A stretch of DNA of 31,785 nucleotides from Priapulus caudatus (Eukaryota > Priapulida > Priapulimorpha > Priapulimorphida > Priapulidae). The stretch covers positions 61,889 to 93,673 of the forward strand of contig NW_014577736.1 of NCBI RefSeq assembly GCF_000485595.1, given 5' to 3'. Both the position numbers and the translations under genes were made by a program. How positions within the stretch are numbered: position 1 is the first letter of the stretch; each line of letters starts with the position of its first letter. Below the pieces are notes generated by a model. The model made no database searches and was not told the origin of the DNA. It saw only the letters and a list, made by a program, of their open reading frames with translations. This document shows, in pieces, positions 23,162 to 31,785 of this stretch.

Positions 23162-24119
23162 CATGTTATAGACTGTAGGCTAATCATAAAAGTACAATTT
23201 TATTTATACCTGACTGCTTTTAAAAATATTTCCAAGGTATATTGAACCATGAAATTTTTATGTACCATAATTTTAATCCATTTTAACTGAAAATATGTAA
23301 GGAACCAAGGGTCATGTTTTTCCATGATTTTACATGTTAAACATTTCACCATGAATTTGGAATCTTATTCGTTCACCAGCTATCTGTTGAAATAAAACAT
23401 AATATACCGTTTTAGCAATACATGTCTGGTGCATTTAATTGCTTAAGGAAATGAGACTAATTTTGTCAGAACTTATCGTTATGGGCTGCATGAACCTGCT
23501 ATTCGGTTTATTTTGTCTGAGAGAGTGTGACTGTAAACTCACTCCCTACACACACCGTGTTTACGCGCTGATCGAGAATAAATGCTTTTGATATAACCCT
23601 CTGCCGAATTGAGCTGCAAAATTACGACCTTTTGTCTCCAAGAAACAGCCAGAATGACGTGTGTAATTAAGAATGTATTTAATTAAAAAGATATAAGAAT
23701 ATATTAAAGTGTGCATTTACGTTAAGTCTCGCAGCCTGGTCAGGCTTCTGTTGTCCAGAATGTTCTGTATTGTGTCCAAAACGATATCAAGATTCCATCA
23801 CAAATGTGTGCACGCACTTACATGTGTGTGTATGCATATTTGAAGAGTAAATGTGATTGAATAAGACAAACATTGAATATTTGAAGTTGCTTAAATTATG
23901 TATCGGCGATGTAAACGGATGAGCTAATCCGAATGTGCCTCAATGAGTACTTGGCATATTAACCTTGCATTTTGTCATGGACAAAGCAGTTCACAATCAA
24001 GTGTTTATTCCGTTGTCACGTAAACGCTCGTAACTATGCAAACGAGATGAGGTGTTGTGACCGTCAGAGAGTCATAGACTATATAGTAGTGTCGTATCTG
24101 AGTGTTACACATCAGCTAG
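23162..24119. other. NIPBL intron, no feature recognised
   Basis: AT-rich sequence without repeats or frames that I recognise. Confidence 0.5.
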
Positions 24120-24128
24120 GTTACATTG

Positions 24129-24200
24129 CAAGCGCTTGGCTAAGCGGTTAGGCATCCACCAGACCTTGCTGGCTGCATGCCAGCAGCAGAGGAAAGTCTA
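24129..24200 (+). other. Pol III A-box-like segment
   Basis: GCTTGGCTAAGCGGTTAGGC contains TGGCTAAGCGG, which fits the tRNA A-box TRGCNNAGYNGG. It is followed by the short inverted repeat CTGGCTGCATGCCAG. No GGTTCGANTCC B-box follows at tRNA spacing, so it is not a tRNA gene; it may be a decayed tRNA-derived SINE head or chance. Confidence 0.25.
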
Positions 24201-24214
24201 TGACTACGTGAATG

Positions 24215-24470
24215 GCCTTACCGTTTTTCATTCGCGCAGCGCGTCGTGTGAACGTTGTTTCCCATTGCATGGAAGCAGCGTCTGCTGCGCCGGCGCACGA
24301 TGGTCAGGCTAAAGCAAGTTTATTCCTCGGTTACTACCGAACGCTGTAAATACTGTAGCAGCGGCGCACTGCGTAGCGTGTGGAGGAGCAAGATTGCTTG
24401 CGCGAGCTCTCACTTTCCCTCCCCTCAGCTGCGCAGAAACGACAGGAGGCTCGGCTAGCGAGCGTATGAG
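24215..24470. promoter_or_regulatory. CpG-rich patch inside NIPBL intron
   Basis: A local cluster of CpG (TTCGCGCAGCGCGTCGTGTG, TGCGCCGGCGCACGATGG, TTGCTTGCGCGAGCTC, GCTAGCGAGCG) in otherwise AT-rich, CpG-poor intron. It is not part of a recognised repeat. It could be an internal promoter, enhancer or a GC-rich exon of an unannotated transcript. Frames through it (for example 24255-24458) have no recognisable product. Confidence 0.35.
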
Positions 24471-25984
24471 AGAGCGTTTCGATTTGATTAGAGCAGGTCT
24501 ATGGTCTCCTTGCTCTATTGTCACATACACCCACATGTTCATGCACACGTGATAAGTGCTGCATTCCGCTATTGTATCGTAATTCGTAAGTCGCTGTGAT
24601 TGTTTAGAACGGTAGTTGTCTAGGGAACTCCAATAACTGTTGCAGGGCCGTATCGATCAGTCACATGTTGTAGTGTCTGTTTGCACATGCGTACGTTTCG
24701 CTCGATTTACAATCACTAGGATGTGATTTGATAACGTGAGAAGTATTTATCTACTTCTGATAACGTGTAAACGGGCGTAGCACGCAGTCAGTGTTCATTG
24801 CATTCGTAGGCTTAACTCGTGTCGTAAGGCAAAAGAGAACAGATTTCTCTGCCTCGCAAGATTTTTTTTCGAAGGATATGTACTTGAAAACTAAAAGTGT
24901 AGTTCCTGGTTAAATTAAAATGCATCTGGGTCATTACTCAAAAACAAGTACTGATTTATTGTGCTCTTATAATGTTAGCTATTAAATAGAATTAATTGAA
25001 TTAATAGAATTAGCTTGAATAGCTGCCTCATACACATCTCAAAATGTCCATCAATTCTACTGCACAGCATTAAAGTTTCTGATAAGCTAAATGTTTTAAT
25101 GGTGGGTAAATGGGATTATATAAAATGGTTTAATATACCTTAAGGCCCTTAATTACCTAAGAGCCTTAGAGGCTTTAGAAAAATCAGTGTTTGTAGTAAG
25201 TGTGATAAATATCATGTGCCATATTAGGCATAAGCAGTTTATAATGACGTCTACTGTATGCTGATAAATATATTTAATGTAGTGAAAATGATCGTTTTAG
25301 GAATATAGGAAATATTTCACTATGTAAATGAAATATAACTATAATATAGGCATGGATGGAATTTGGAAATGAAAAAGAATGAGAAAAAAATTGTCATACA
25401 CAGTAGTAGTGCAGATATTGTATCCGCTGCTGTGTATGGTTTTAAAATTTACAATCATGTATTGGCATACTCGGGATTCTCATTTCATTGATTAAAGTAA
25501 CACGAATTAGAAGAAGCTTAAAAGAAACTTAAATGACTTTGTGACTTTAATGAATGTGTACTTGACTTGATGAACACGTGATAAAAAATATAACTGGGTC
25601 GTTACACCAGAGTGTATCTATAATGTAATTTGGGATGAAGAAAAGATGCTCACCAAACAGTCTGACCTGATCACGATTTCCAACCAACTCTCTCTGACTT
25701 CTCCTTCAAACAAAGTACTTATACCCCATTATCTTACTCATTTCCACACCACATATATCTCCCTTAACCGTCTCTCTGTTCCAAGAAACCGTCTTCACAC
25801 TACCTATGAACAGCTAAAAATTCTTAAAGCCAGTATTTCGAAGTCATTGCTCAAAAATGGGCACAATCTGAAAAAAATATAGCGAAATATAGTCGCACAT
25901 AATAGTGGATATATTACTGATTACACCAACTTGAAAACACTAAGCACATAATAGCGTTCCCAACTTTAATGTCATTAATGTCGT
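24471..25984. other. NIPBL intron, no feature recognised
   Basis: Mixed then AT-rich sequence. A 78-codon open frame at 25646-25882, rich in Ser, Leu and Thr, has no recognisable domain and no flanking splice signals that would join it to NIPBL. Confidence 0.45.
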
Positions 25985-26113
25985 GATATAAAAGAGATAT
26001 AAAGGGGGGGTGCGATCAAGATATCAATTAGATATCAAGGCGGCCGGCGGTGCGGTTACGATATGAAATAGATATCAGGGGGGTGGCAGTCGAATCAATT
26101 TAGATATCAAGGG
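25985..26113 (+). repeat. GATATC tandem repeat, interrupted by a mobile element
   Basis: About three irregular units of 45-50 bp, each with GATAT(C/G)AA(A)TAGATATCA followed by G-rich sequence (GGCGGCCGGCGGTGCGGTTA, GGGGGGTGGCAGTCG). A further unit, TTAGATATGAAATAGATATC, lies at 27397 on the other side of the 26114-27388 element, so the element split the array. Confidence 0.7.
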
Positions 26114-26425
26114 CAAGTGCCTCGAAATAAGCCGATTGTCCCGTTGTCCGCAGACAACCAGAATTTGCCGCCGGACAATACCTAACAAGTCTGCAGACAT
26201 TGTCCGAGTGGACAAACCAAGAAAAAAGGACGAAAAAACGCACTCTTATTTATAATTTTTTCTGACGCGAATTGAATTTGTCTTTCGGGCCCTGTCCATC
26301 TGGCACCGGCATTGCGTCCATAGCATGCCTAAAATGCACCCGCCACGTCTAAGATATCATTAGCGCCATGCTGAGTGCGATACACAAGACAAGCTTCAAA
26401 CAATAATACACGTTTTTTTATACGC

Positions 26426-26560
26426 AGAGGGCTACGGGTACGCGCAGCCGTGTATCTTAACCCAACTGCTTCGCAGGCTACGGTACGGCAGTCACACGTA
26501 CGCATATCGCTGCCCAGCCGTATCTTAAATGGTCTCGAGGCTTACGGGTACGGCAATCCA
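26426..26560 (+). repeat. GGCTACGGGTACG tandem repeat, ~3 units
   Basis: GGGCTACGGGTACGCGCAGCC (26427), GGCTACGGTACGGCAGTC (about 26478) and GGCTTACGGGTACGGCAATCC (about 26540), interleaved with CAGCCGTGTATCTTAA and CAGCCGTATCTTAAATGG. The unit is about 50-60 bp and imperfect. Confidence 0.55.
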
Positions 26561-26581
26561 CACCACAAATACAAACAGTCA

Positions 26582-26634
26582 CCCTATCCCTAACCCTAAC
26601 ACTAACTCTAACCGACTCGGCTATCTTATATACG
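26582..26634 (-). repeat. Degenerate telomere-type (CCCTAA)n and GACTCGGCTATC motif
   Basis: CCCTATCCCTAACCCTAACA and CTAACTCTAACC form a short interstitial telomere-like run on the C-rich strand. It is followed by CCGACTCGGCTATCTTATATA, whose reverse complement appears at 19472-19492 inside the CAGGGTTCTCCC element; the two places share an unnamed repeat. Confidence 0.65.
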
Positions 26635-26950
26635 CCGTGTTATAGTACCCAATTAATCTTATGGTATATAACCTTTTGCGTTCAATATGTTTGCATCCTG
26701 AACTTGACAATCAATTCCAACCAACTGGCTGTAGGCGTAGCTGGCACAATAGATGTTCATTTGTTCATACTTGTCAAATCGAGTGTTTTCTAGCTCATCA
26801 AGAATCGTTTATCCGTCTATTAATCGGTGAACAATATAAAAATATGCCGGACAGCTGCTATTTCAACACTGGTATATGTCAGGTTTTGTCTGATCTTATG
26901 AAGAGGCTGAACTCGATTTGGGACACCAAGCAAACCAGCAAGTTTTAACA

Positions 26951-27056
26951 TTTTCTGAGAGGGAGGACCCCCATACCCCGGCCACTTTTTTTTTTTTTTT
27001 TTTTTTTTTTTTATTTTTTTTACCCCCCCTTTGGAATCCTAGATTCGCCACTGACA
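26951..27056. repeat. Nested fragment of the GGGGCGTAG family with poly-T
   Basis: ATTTTCTGAGAGGGAGGACC resembles 9500-9530. It is followed by CATACCCCGGCC, a poly-T run with one A (about 26986-27021), ACCCCCCCTTTGG and AGATTCGCCACTG, a variant of the family end. It sits inside the 26114-27388 element. Confidence 0.6.
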
Positions 27057-27465
27057 ACAACTTGCACATATCTTGGCGAACAAGCACCGAGAACAATGAT
27101 CAAAAATGTCGCTTCTCTTCGCATGAACGCCCAATAACAAAGATTGCAGAGATGAGAGGTAGAGGAGTCGTAGGGTGTGGAGAGGGAGGCGGAGGAGCCA
27201 GTAAAATATTAAGTCCTCCACTATTTTGCGCTGTTCGCTGTTTTTGGCCCCCCTTATTAAAAAATGTGATTGAAAATAGGATATTTGGGGATATTTTTTG
27301 GGACAACCAGAAATTGTTGCGGACAACGCGATTTGATGCCTGGGTTGTCTGCAGGACAACGGCATTCTTTTTCTTATTTCGAGCACTGAAGGGGGGTTAG
27401 ATATGAAATAGATATCAGCAGTACCCTGGGGGACATAGACCTTATGAGCCTTAGGCACGCACGAA

Positions 27466-27675
27466 GGGTCGTTGTCGTAACAGGTGCTACAGATATGTAC
27501 CCGAGGTAGTTTTAGGTTGTTTAGTATTATGTTTATATTTTTATATGAGGTATGTTTAAGGTTAGGGTTAGTGTTAGGGTTAGGGTACACTTCTGTACTA
27601 CAAGTCTGGTACACTTTGTGTATACATATATGTACCTCGGGTACATATCTGTAGTACCTGTTACGACAACGACCC
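27466..27675. mobile_element. TIR mini-element T1 enclosing TTAGGG repeats
   Basis: 43-bp inverted ends (27466-27508 and 27633-27675) with one mismatch; the outer part is GGGTCGTTGTCGTAACAGGT and the inner part CAGATATGTACCCGAGGTA. Between them lies 124 bp with TTAAGGTTAGGGTTAGTG and TTAGGGTTAGGGTAC (about 27549-27586). A direct repeat TGAGCCTTAG stands near both ends (27445 and 27678), possibly a target duplication with a few extra bases. No coding capacity. Confidence 0.85.
27549..27586 (+). repeat. Interstitial telomeric repeat inside T1
   Basis: Four to five TTAGGG-type units, with variants TTAAGG and TTAGTG, on the G-rich strand. They lie between the inverted ends of T1. Confidence 0.85.
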
Positions 27676-27950
27676 CTTGAGCCTTAGTAACGGCATGCAG
27701 TACCTACACAATACACATCGTACGCGCGTTTTGCATGAAAGTGCGGTGGTATTTGAACCTCGTAATTTCTCACAATTTCTCAAGGTGCATGGAACATATT
27801 ACCAATTTAGTGGTGTCAGTTACTGTTAGTCATGGATATGTCACAGTAAGTACTAACACCGTGTTACTAACAGTAGATGTTTCACATACGCTCACCCATT
27901 TTGCACACAGGCGGTCGATCATTGTGAAAAATAGAAAAACGCTGATTTCT

Positions 27951-28198
27951 CGGTTCAAGGATAGAGAACATGGGTCCCAATAAAACCAATGTCATTTACA
28001 TCAATATAAATATAATATTATATCATTAATATTATATAATATTATTCATTATATATTTATATAATATTATATAATAGGTTAGGGTTATGGTTAGGGTTAG
28101 GGTTAGGATTAGGGTTAGGGTTAGGGTTAGAATTAGGGTTAGGGTTAGGGTTAGGCACATTGGTTTTATTGGGACCCATGTTCTCTATACTTGGGCCG
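27951..28198. mobile_element. TIR mini-element T2 enclosing TTAGGG repeats
   Basis: 32-bp perfect inverted ends (27961-27992 and 28157-28188; outer part ATAGAGAACATGGGTCCCAA), extending outward about 10 bp with three mismatches (CGGTTCAAGG against CGGCCCAAGT). Direct repeats GATTTCTCGGTT (27944) and GATTTCTCCGTT (28199) flank or overlap the outer edge and may mark the target. The interior is an AT-rich self-complementary stretch (28003-28075) followed by a telomeric array. The ends are unrelated to those of T1. Confidence 0.85.
28076..28155 (+). repeat. Interstitial telomeric (TTAGGG)n inside T2
   Basis: About thirteen TTAGGG-type units with single-base variants (TTATGG, TTAGGA, TTAGAA). It stops two bases before the right inverted end of T2 begins. 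Confidence 0.9.
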
Positions 28199-29464
28199 AT
28201 TTCTCCGTTTCGATTTCTTACATATTAGCTGATGTATAAATGGATATTTCTCTGTGATTACATCTCGGATTAATTTAATTTTACACTCGTTTTAATGGTA
28301 ACATATTGCTGTTAAAAAGTGCGTCAGGGATTGTTATTAAGTGCCGTATTTTATTAGAACTTTTGCCGTTTTATTCGCTAAAATTTTCAATTCTAACACA
28401 CAACTTGATTTTTAAGCAGTTTTTTTTATTTTTCTCAGTAAAAATGAAACTTAAAGAAAAATCCTGATGCGCTATTTTGGTACATATTGTGCTTAACCTG
28501 TGGCGAAAATTTTGCTTCCTCACTCTCTGGTGGTAATTGAGAAATATCCAAAATGCCATTTTTATATAAAAATTCAAAATTTGTGTGGTAACATAATTAT
28601 GTGAGCTGGAAATTTCATGAAATTTTTTGGCTTGCGCATAGAGATATCTCCTCTATAAATAAAACGTGTGATTGATTCGATTCATTCATCAATAAACGTT
28701 TAATATTTATTAGAGCAATACCCGTGCAAAAGGTTGAGAGTATCCTTAAAATTAAATGCTCAGAATAAGTCTCTGCTACAGACATCAATACGCCCGCTCG
28801 TCTGCAAATTTATCACTATAGTCTATATAATTATAAATTCCCATGAAACTAGTTTTTCTAGTATTCTAGCTTCTAAAAACTGCGTGTGTAAAAGTTTTAC
28901 TAAAACGTGCAACACACTTGATTTCATGTGTTTTTTTTACATATTGCTTTTTGTTCATTATTTTTATTTATTAATTGGTGACATTTAATTTTGTAGGAGA
29001 GAAATATAATATATATTGACGATACTTGACAAGTCTGTAATCTGTATGCTATATCATGTGTTGCAATAATCTTAGATGCTGATGCTTTTAGCTGATAGTG
29101 ATACTTCTTAACAAATCAAATTATAATGAAAGCCAAAAGGAAATATCCACATTGACTGAACTAACTAACGTTTGTACCGTTGGACAATCAGTATTCATAT
29201 AGTTCAATTTTGTAAATAATTGATGATTGTTTCTTATTTCATTGATCAGATTAGTAGTAATAGTATATCACTTGAGCTGACAGCTAAATTATCTAGTTTT
29301 GTTATTTATAAAATGTATTTCACTGGAGAATGTAGAACTGCCTGCGAAATTTTATTCGTGCCCCGGACACATTGTCTAACACTATTTTACCCGCAATTTG
29401 CCACTCACCGTGTATTACCTACAAAACAGCAATAAATCAATGGGTCCAGCATAAAAAATCATCA
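28199..29464. other. NIPBL intron, no feature recognised
   Basis: AT-rich sequence. Frames at 28734-28988 and 29220-29435 give hydrophobic, low-complexity products with no recognisable domain and no splice context. Confidence 0.5.
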
Positions 29465-29625
29465 AAAATAAATTGGCAGAAGCGCAACTTTGTCAAGGGT
29501 GGCAGCATAATCACATGGTGTCATGTTAGCGGTCAAAAATAAAGATTTTGAAACTCGCTGTTGTGTTATGACACATATGAATGCACGCGTGATTATAGGA
29601 ATTTGTAGGTATATATACTATTAAG
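29465..29625 (-). repeat. Dispersed repeat R, copy 3 (inverted)
   Basis: The reverse complement matches 23004-23161 closely, including GCGCAACTT, GGGTGGCAGCA, GGTCAAAAATAAAGATTTTG, GCACGCGTGATTATAG and TAGGTATATATACTATTA. Confidence 0.8.
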
Positions 29626-29845
29626 AGCGTACAACGGTGAAATGCTGAAACCAAGTCGCAGTATTAGTCGAATTAAGAAACTTTGGCGTTTTATTTTGAC
29701 GATTCTTTGCAGTAGTATTGATCAGCTGTCCTATCTTACTGATATAAAACAAACCGCTTGTCCCTACGATGCTCCTACGCTGAGATAATGAGCGGTGAAA
29801 ATCTGGAATTTTTGCTGAAAACCGACTCGAGATCCCTGTTGTATG

Positions 29846-30060
29846 GTGGCCGAGATGGCTACGGATATTTTTATTATTTATTTGTAATTCATTTTCATTC
29901 CAAATTCATTTTCATTTCAAATTCATTTTCATTCCAAATTCATTTTCATTTCAAATTCATTTTCATTCCAAATTCATTTTCATTTCAAATTCATTTTCAT
30001 TCCAAATTCATTTTCATTTTAGGCCGGCAAATCGGCGGTGGGGCCGAGATGGCGTAGGGC
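29846..30060 (+). repeat. Direct repeats of GGCCGAGATGGC around a 17-bp tandem array
   Basis: TGGTGGCCGAGATGGCTACGG at about 29845 and GGTGGGGCCGAGATGGCGTA at about 30038 flank the tandem array. The motif resembles a tRNA A-box (TGGCCGAGATGG) and may be a tRNA-derived repeat head, but no B-box follows. The array between them may have expanded inside this repeat. Confidence 0.5.
29888..30023 (+). repeat. 17-bp tandem repeat with alternating 34-bp higher-order unit
   Basis: Eight units of TTCATTTTCATTCCAAA or TTCATTTTCATTTCAAA in strict alternation (C, T, C, T, C, T, C, then a degenerate last unit). The strict order shows that the array grew by copying the 34-bp dimer. A 99-codon frame across it reads as Phe/His/Ile repeats and is an artefact. 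Confidence 0.95.
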
Positions 30061-30393
30061 CGGATATTGGTGGGGCGGAGTGACGTCAGCTTCCCCTTAA
30101 GTGGGATGCAAGCAAACTCCTTTCAAACAAGAGAACGCAAGATGCGCATTTGTAAAGTGTTTTGTTTCTTGGTTTATCGATCGTAGATAAGCGTAAGTTT
30201 TGCTGATGTGATTTTCGGCATGAAAAACCATTTTAGCTCATTAGATTATAAAATATTAATCTGATCACTCATAATTGGGGCAATTCTTTGTGGTAGATAT
30301 TGGTGTTATTTTTCATGCTACTCTTAAGTTATAGATGGGTCTGGGCTCTCGAATGTACTATCATACTCAAACCACAACTCATGTACAGGGCGC
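30061..30393. other. NIPBL intron, no feature recognised
   Basis: Unique-looking sequence with no repeat or coding signal. Confidence 0.5.
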
Positions 30394-30857
30394 GCCATTT
30401 GGAGTACTAAAAACATGGATCGGAAAAGTGTGTGTGCCCGGGCGGGGTGGAGGTTGCCCAGTAAGCCCACACCAATACCGACCTTAATAAATCAATTAAT
30501 AAAGATCAAAAAGGGAAAAGGCTAGGGGGCAGGTATGACAGTAGGCGGCTAAAAGGATACAGGCGGGAGATTAAATAATGTAACAATTAAGCTAGCAAGG
30601 GCGAATGGAAAATACCTCGGGCCGGTACGCAAGGCGGAATGGGCAAACAGGGCTAAATGTACACAAACGGCGTGCGTCGAGGGGGGCGGTGTCGCGCGGT
30701 ATAGTTTCTCAAGGGCCCGCCTTATGCCTTGGGTTATCGCGTACTTTAATACTGCTAGCCTTTTGCGCCTTTTTGATTTTATTAATGTGATTTATTAAGT
30801 ATTTGTGTGGGTTACTGGTTTGTCCGATCCGTGTTTTTAGTTTACTGCCAAAATGGC
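30394..30857. mobile_element. ~464-bp long-TIR element
   Basis: The imperfect inverted arms are about 100 bp long with a left-arm insertion. Outer: GCCATTTGGAGTACTAAAAA against an inverted GCCATTTTGGCAGTAAACT. Middle: ACATGGATCGGA against ACACGGATCGGA. Inner: CCAGTAAGCCCACACC, AATCAATTAATAAAGATCAA and AAAAGGCTAG against their partners at 30757-30820. The centre (30525-30755) is GC-richer, with GGGCCGGTACGCAAGG and CAAGGGCCCGCC. No transposase frame is present. Confidence 0.65.
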
Positions 30858-31785
30858 CGGCAGCATATAGGGAAGCCTATTAGCTACTGGCCTATCGATC
30901 GTATGAGTGGTTACGGCGGCGAGTGTGTGTAGTAGCAGCCTTGGCTAAGGCGTCTAAGTGAGTGCCAGATATACCAATAGACTACCACGAATAGCTATGA
31001 ACGTTATTGCATGTGAATCTCTAATAGGGGCGTAGTACTTGAGAGAGGCTCACAATGCGCATGCGCACAAACGGGCTACATGTTCTCGGCAGTACTTGAG
31101 ACAGCAAACACTGTTCGGTGGGGGCATGGCATAATCACAGCTACCTTATGTACAAAATAAGACTCGTAGTTCCTCCGGGGCATTTCCGCTGGCACGGTGT
31201 GTTCTTATAAAAGGTATTTTGAAAATAGCCTCGCAATGTGTTGAAATTCTCCGATGTTGTTGCCAGTTTGCCCACTTTGATCGCCAAGGGCAAGCCCGGC
31301 AGCGGCCTGGCAGGCGGTGCTGGGCGGTACAGGCGGTAGGGCGGCAGCAAGATAAAAACATGTGCCACGGCGTCCAACGGGTCACCATCATCGAGCCTAT
31401 ATTGTTATGGCAAGCAGGTCGGTGGGCGTTTGCGGGCCCAGAATGCCGAGTTTTCTCAGGCCTCTTCTTGTGGGTTTTAATGCAAACGGCTAAAAGTGAA
31501 ATGGGAGGGCAACTAGAGTTTCATTTTGTCCTAAGGTAGTGTTGATTATGGCATGAGCACGAAGGTCATTTGCTAGTCTTAGAACTAGTACTGGAGAAAT
31601 TAGACGGGCGTTTTGGATGCGGCATTGTGAGCCTTTAACTAGCATCCCGGCCGCATAAGGCGTGGGCGAACTGCGTAGCAGTATGAGTATAGGTAGCGCG
31701 AGTAACCTCCATAACATTACGAGGTTTTAGGTGCTGTGGCAGGTTAGGCTCCCTCCAAACGCAATATCGTTATCTGTTCGTTGGT
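30858..31785. other. GC-richer intron end, no gene recognised
   Basis: Higher GC than the rest of the intron. A direct repeat AGTACTTGAGA occurs at about 31036 and 31093. Several frames of 75-106 codons exist on both strands (31141-31391, 31219-31539, 31490-31717) but none resembles NIPBL or another protein I know. Confidence 0.4.

Larger units (their letters stand above)
26114..27388. mobile_element. CAAGTGCCTCGAAATAAG element, 1.3 kb, 5-bp target duplication
   Basis: The left end CAAGTGCCTCGAAATAAG and the right end CTTATTTCGAGCACTG are inverted repeats, and a second inverted pair follows (CCGTTGTCCGCAGACAACC at 26142 against GGGTTGTCTGCAGGACAACGG at 27342). Flanks are AAGGG on both sides (26109-26113 and 27389-27393). 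TTGTCC and GGACAA motifs recur near both ends. The interior carries a (CCCTAA)n-like tract, a diverged GGGGG-type repeat and a poly-T run, so it has taken nested insertions. No transposase is seen. Confidence 0.75.

Noticed and set aside
24129-24200. Possible tRNA gene (A-box match)
   Set aside because: No B-box, no cloverleaf and no acceptor stem pairing could be seen.
25646-25882. 78-codon + frame as the second NIPBL exon
   Set aside because: Sequence does not resemble LLNQLPLPSPLP or the following NIPBL region, and no acceptor in the right phase precedes it.
26918-27400. 160-codon + frame with a poly-Phe stretch
   Set aside because: It reads through the poly-T run and nested repeats inside the 26114-27388 element.
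27039-27614. 191-codon - strand frame, the longest in the window
   Set aside because: It crosses the inverted end of one element, the junction and the telomeric element T1, so it is a chance frame through repeats.
29758-30057. 99-codon + frame with Phe/His/Ile repeats
   Set aside because: It is the translation of the 17-bp tandem array; no start context or splice signals.
31490-31717. A - strand frame of 75 codons faintly like mitochondrial ATP6 (LRLANDLRAH...) suggesting a mitochondrial insertion
   Set aside because: Only a few residues fit, the key Arg/His spacing is not convincing, the frame stops at once and neighbouring DNA matches no mitochondrial gene.

Overview
The window is nuclear DNA from an animal with intron-rich genes. 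It has canonical GT-AG introns, metazoan TTAGGG interstitial telomere tracts, many microsatellites and dozens of short inverted-repeat elements. The repeat flavour (GGGGCGTAGATAGC elements, CGTC-rich GCTCA hairpin repeats, TGACCTTGACCTT satellite units) suggests a marine invertebrate, perhaps a lophotrochozoan. No marker here fixes the phylum, so that is inference.

Only two protein-coding genes can be supported, both on the + strand. First is the 3' end of phosphoglucomutase 1 (PGM1): four exons at 5169-6847 encoding roughly the last 175 residues, with perfect splice sites, the C-terminal phosphate-binding loop and a stop codon. Second, 10 kb downstream, is the first coding exon of the cohesin loader NIPBL (Nipped-B/SCC2) at 16867-16930. 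It is 64 nt long and ends in phase 1, as I recall for the vertebrate gene. Everything from 16931 to the window end is best read as NIPBL intron, because no further NIPBL exon was found. PGM1 makes the glucose-1-P/glucose-6-P switch in the cytosol and NIPBL loads cohesin in the nucleus; there is no functional link beyond being neighbours.

Layout: 1-3319 is a second version of the PGM1 3' region, related to 4674-7646 almost only by one- and two-base indels in exons and introns alike. This looks like unpolished long-read sequence (false duplication) or a recent tandem copy with many sequencing errors. 3324-4672 is a repeat ('X') whose inverted, error-rich copy lies at 11480-12826. 4674-7646 is the clean PGM1 3' end and flank. 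7647-13077 is repeats and AT-rich DNA up to a 10-N gap (13078-13087). 13088-13920 is an almost completely palindromic foldback element of the same family. 14.0-16.8 kb is upstream DNA of NIPBL. 16.9-31.8 kb is intron filled with non-autonomous DNA-transposon-like elements, several with clear target-site duplications.

The most unusual observation is two unrelated terminal-inverted-repeat mini-elements (27466-27675 and 27951-28198), 275 bp apart, that each enclose telomeric TTAGGG repeats. Other notable items are a 38-nt perfect palindrome downstream of PGM1, an alternating 17-bp higher-order tandem repeat at 29888-30023, a CpG-rich patch inside the NIPBL intron, and the two error-rich blocks flanking clean sequence. 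I found no prokaryotic features, CRISPR arrays, rRNA or confident tRNA genes.
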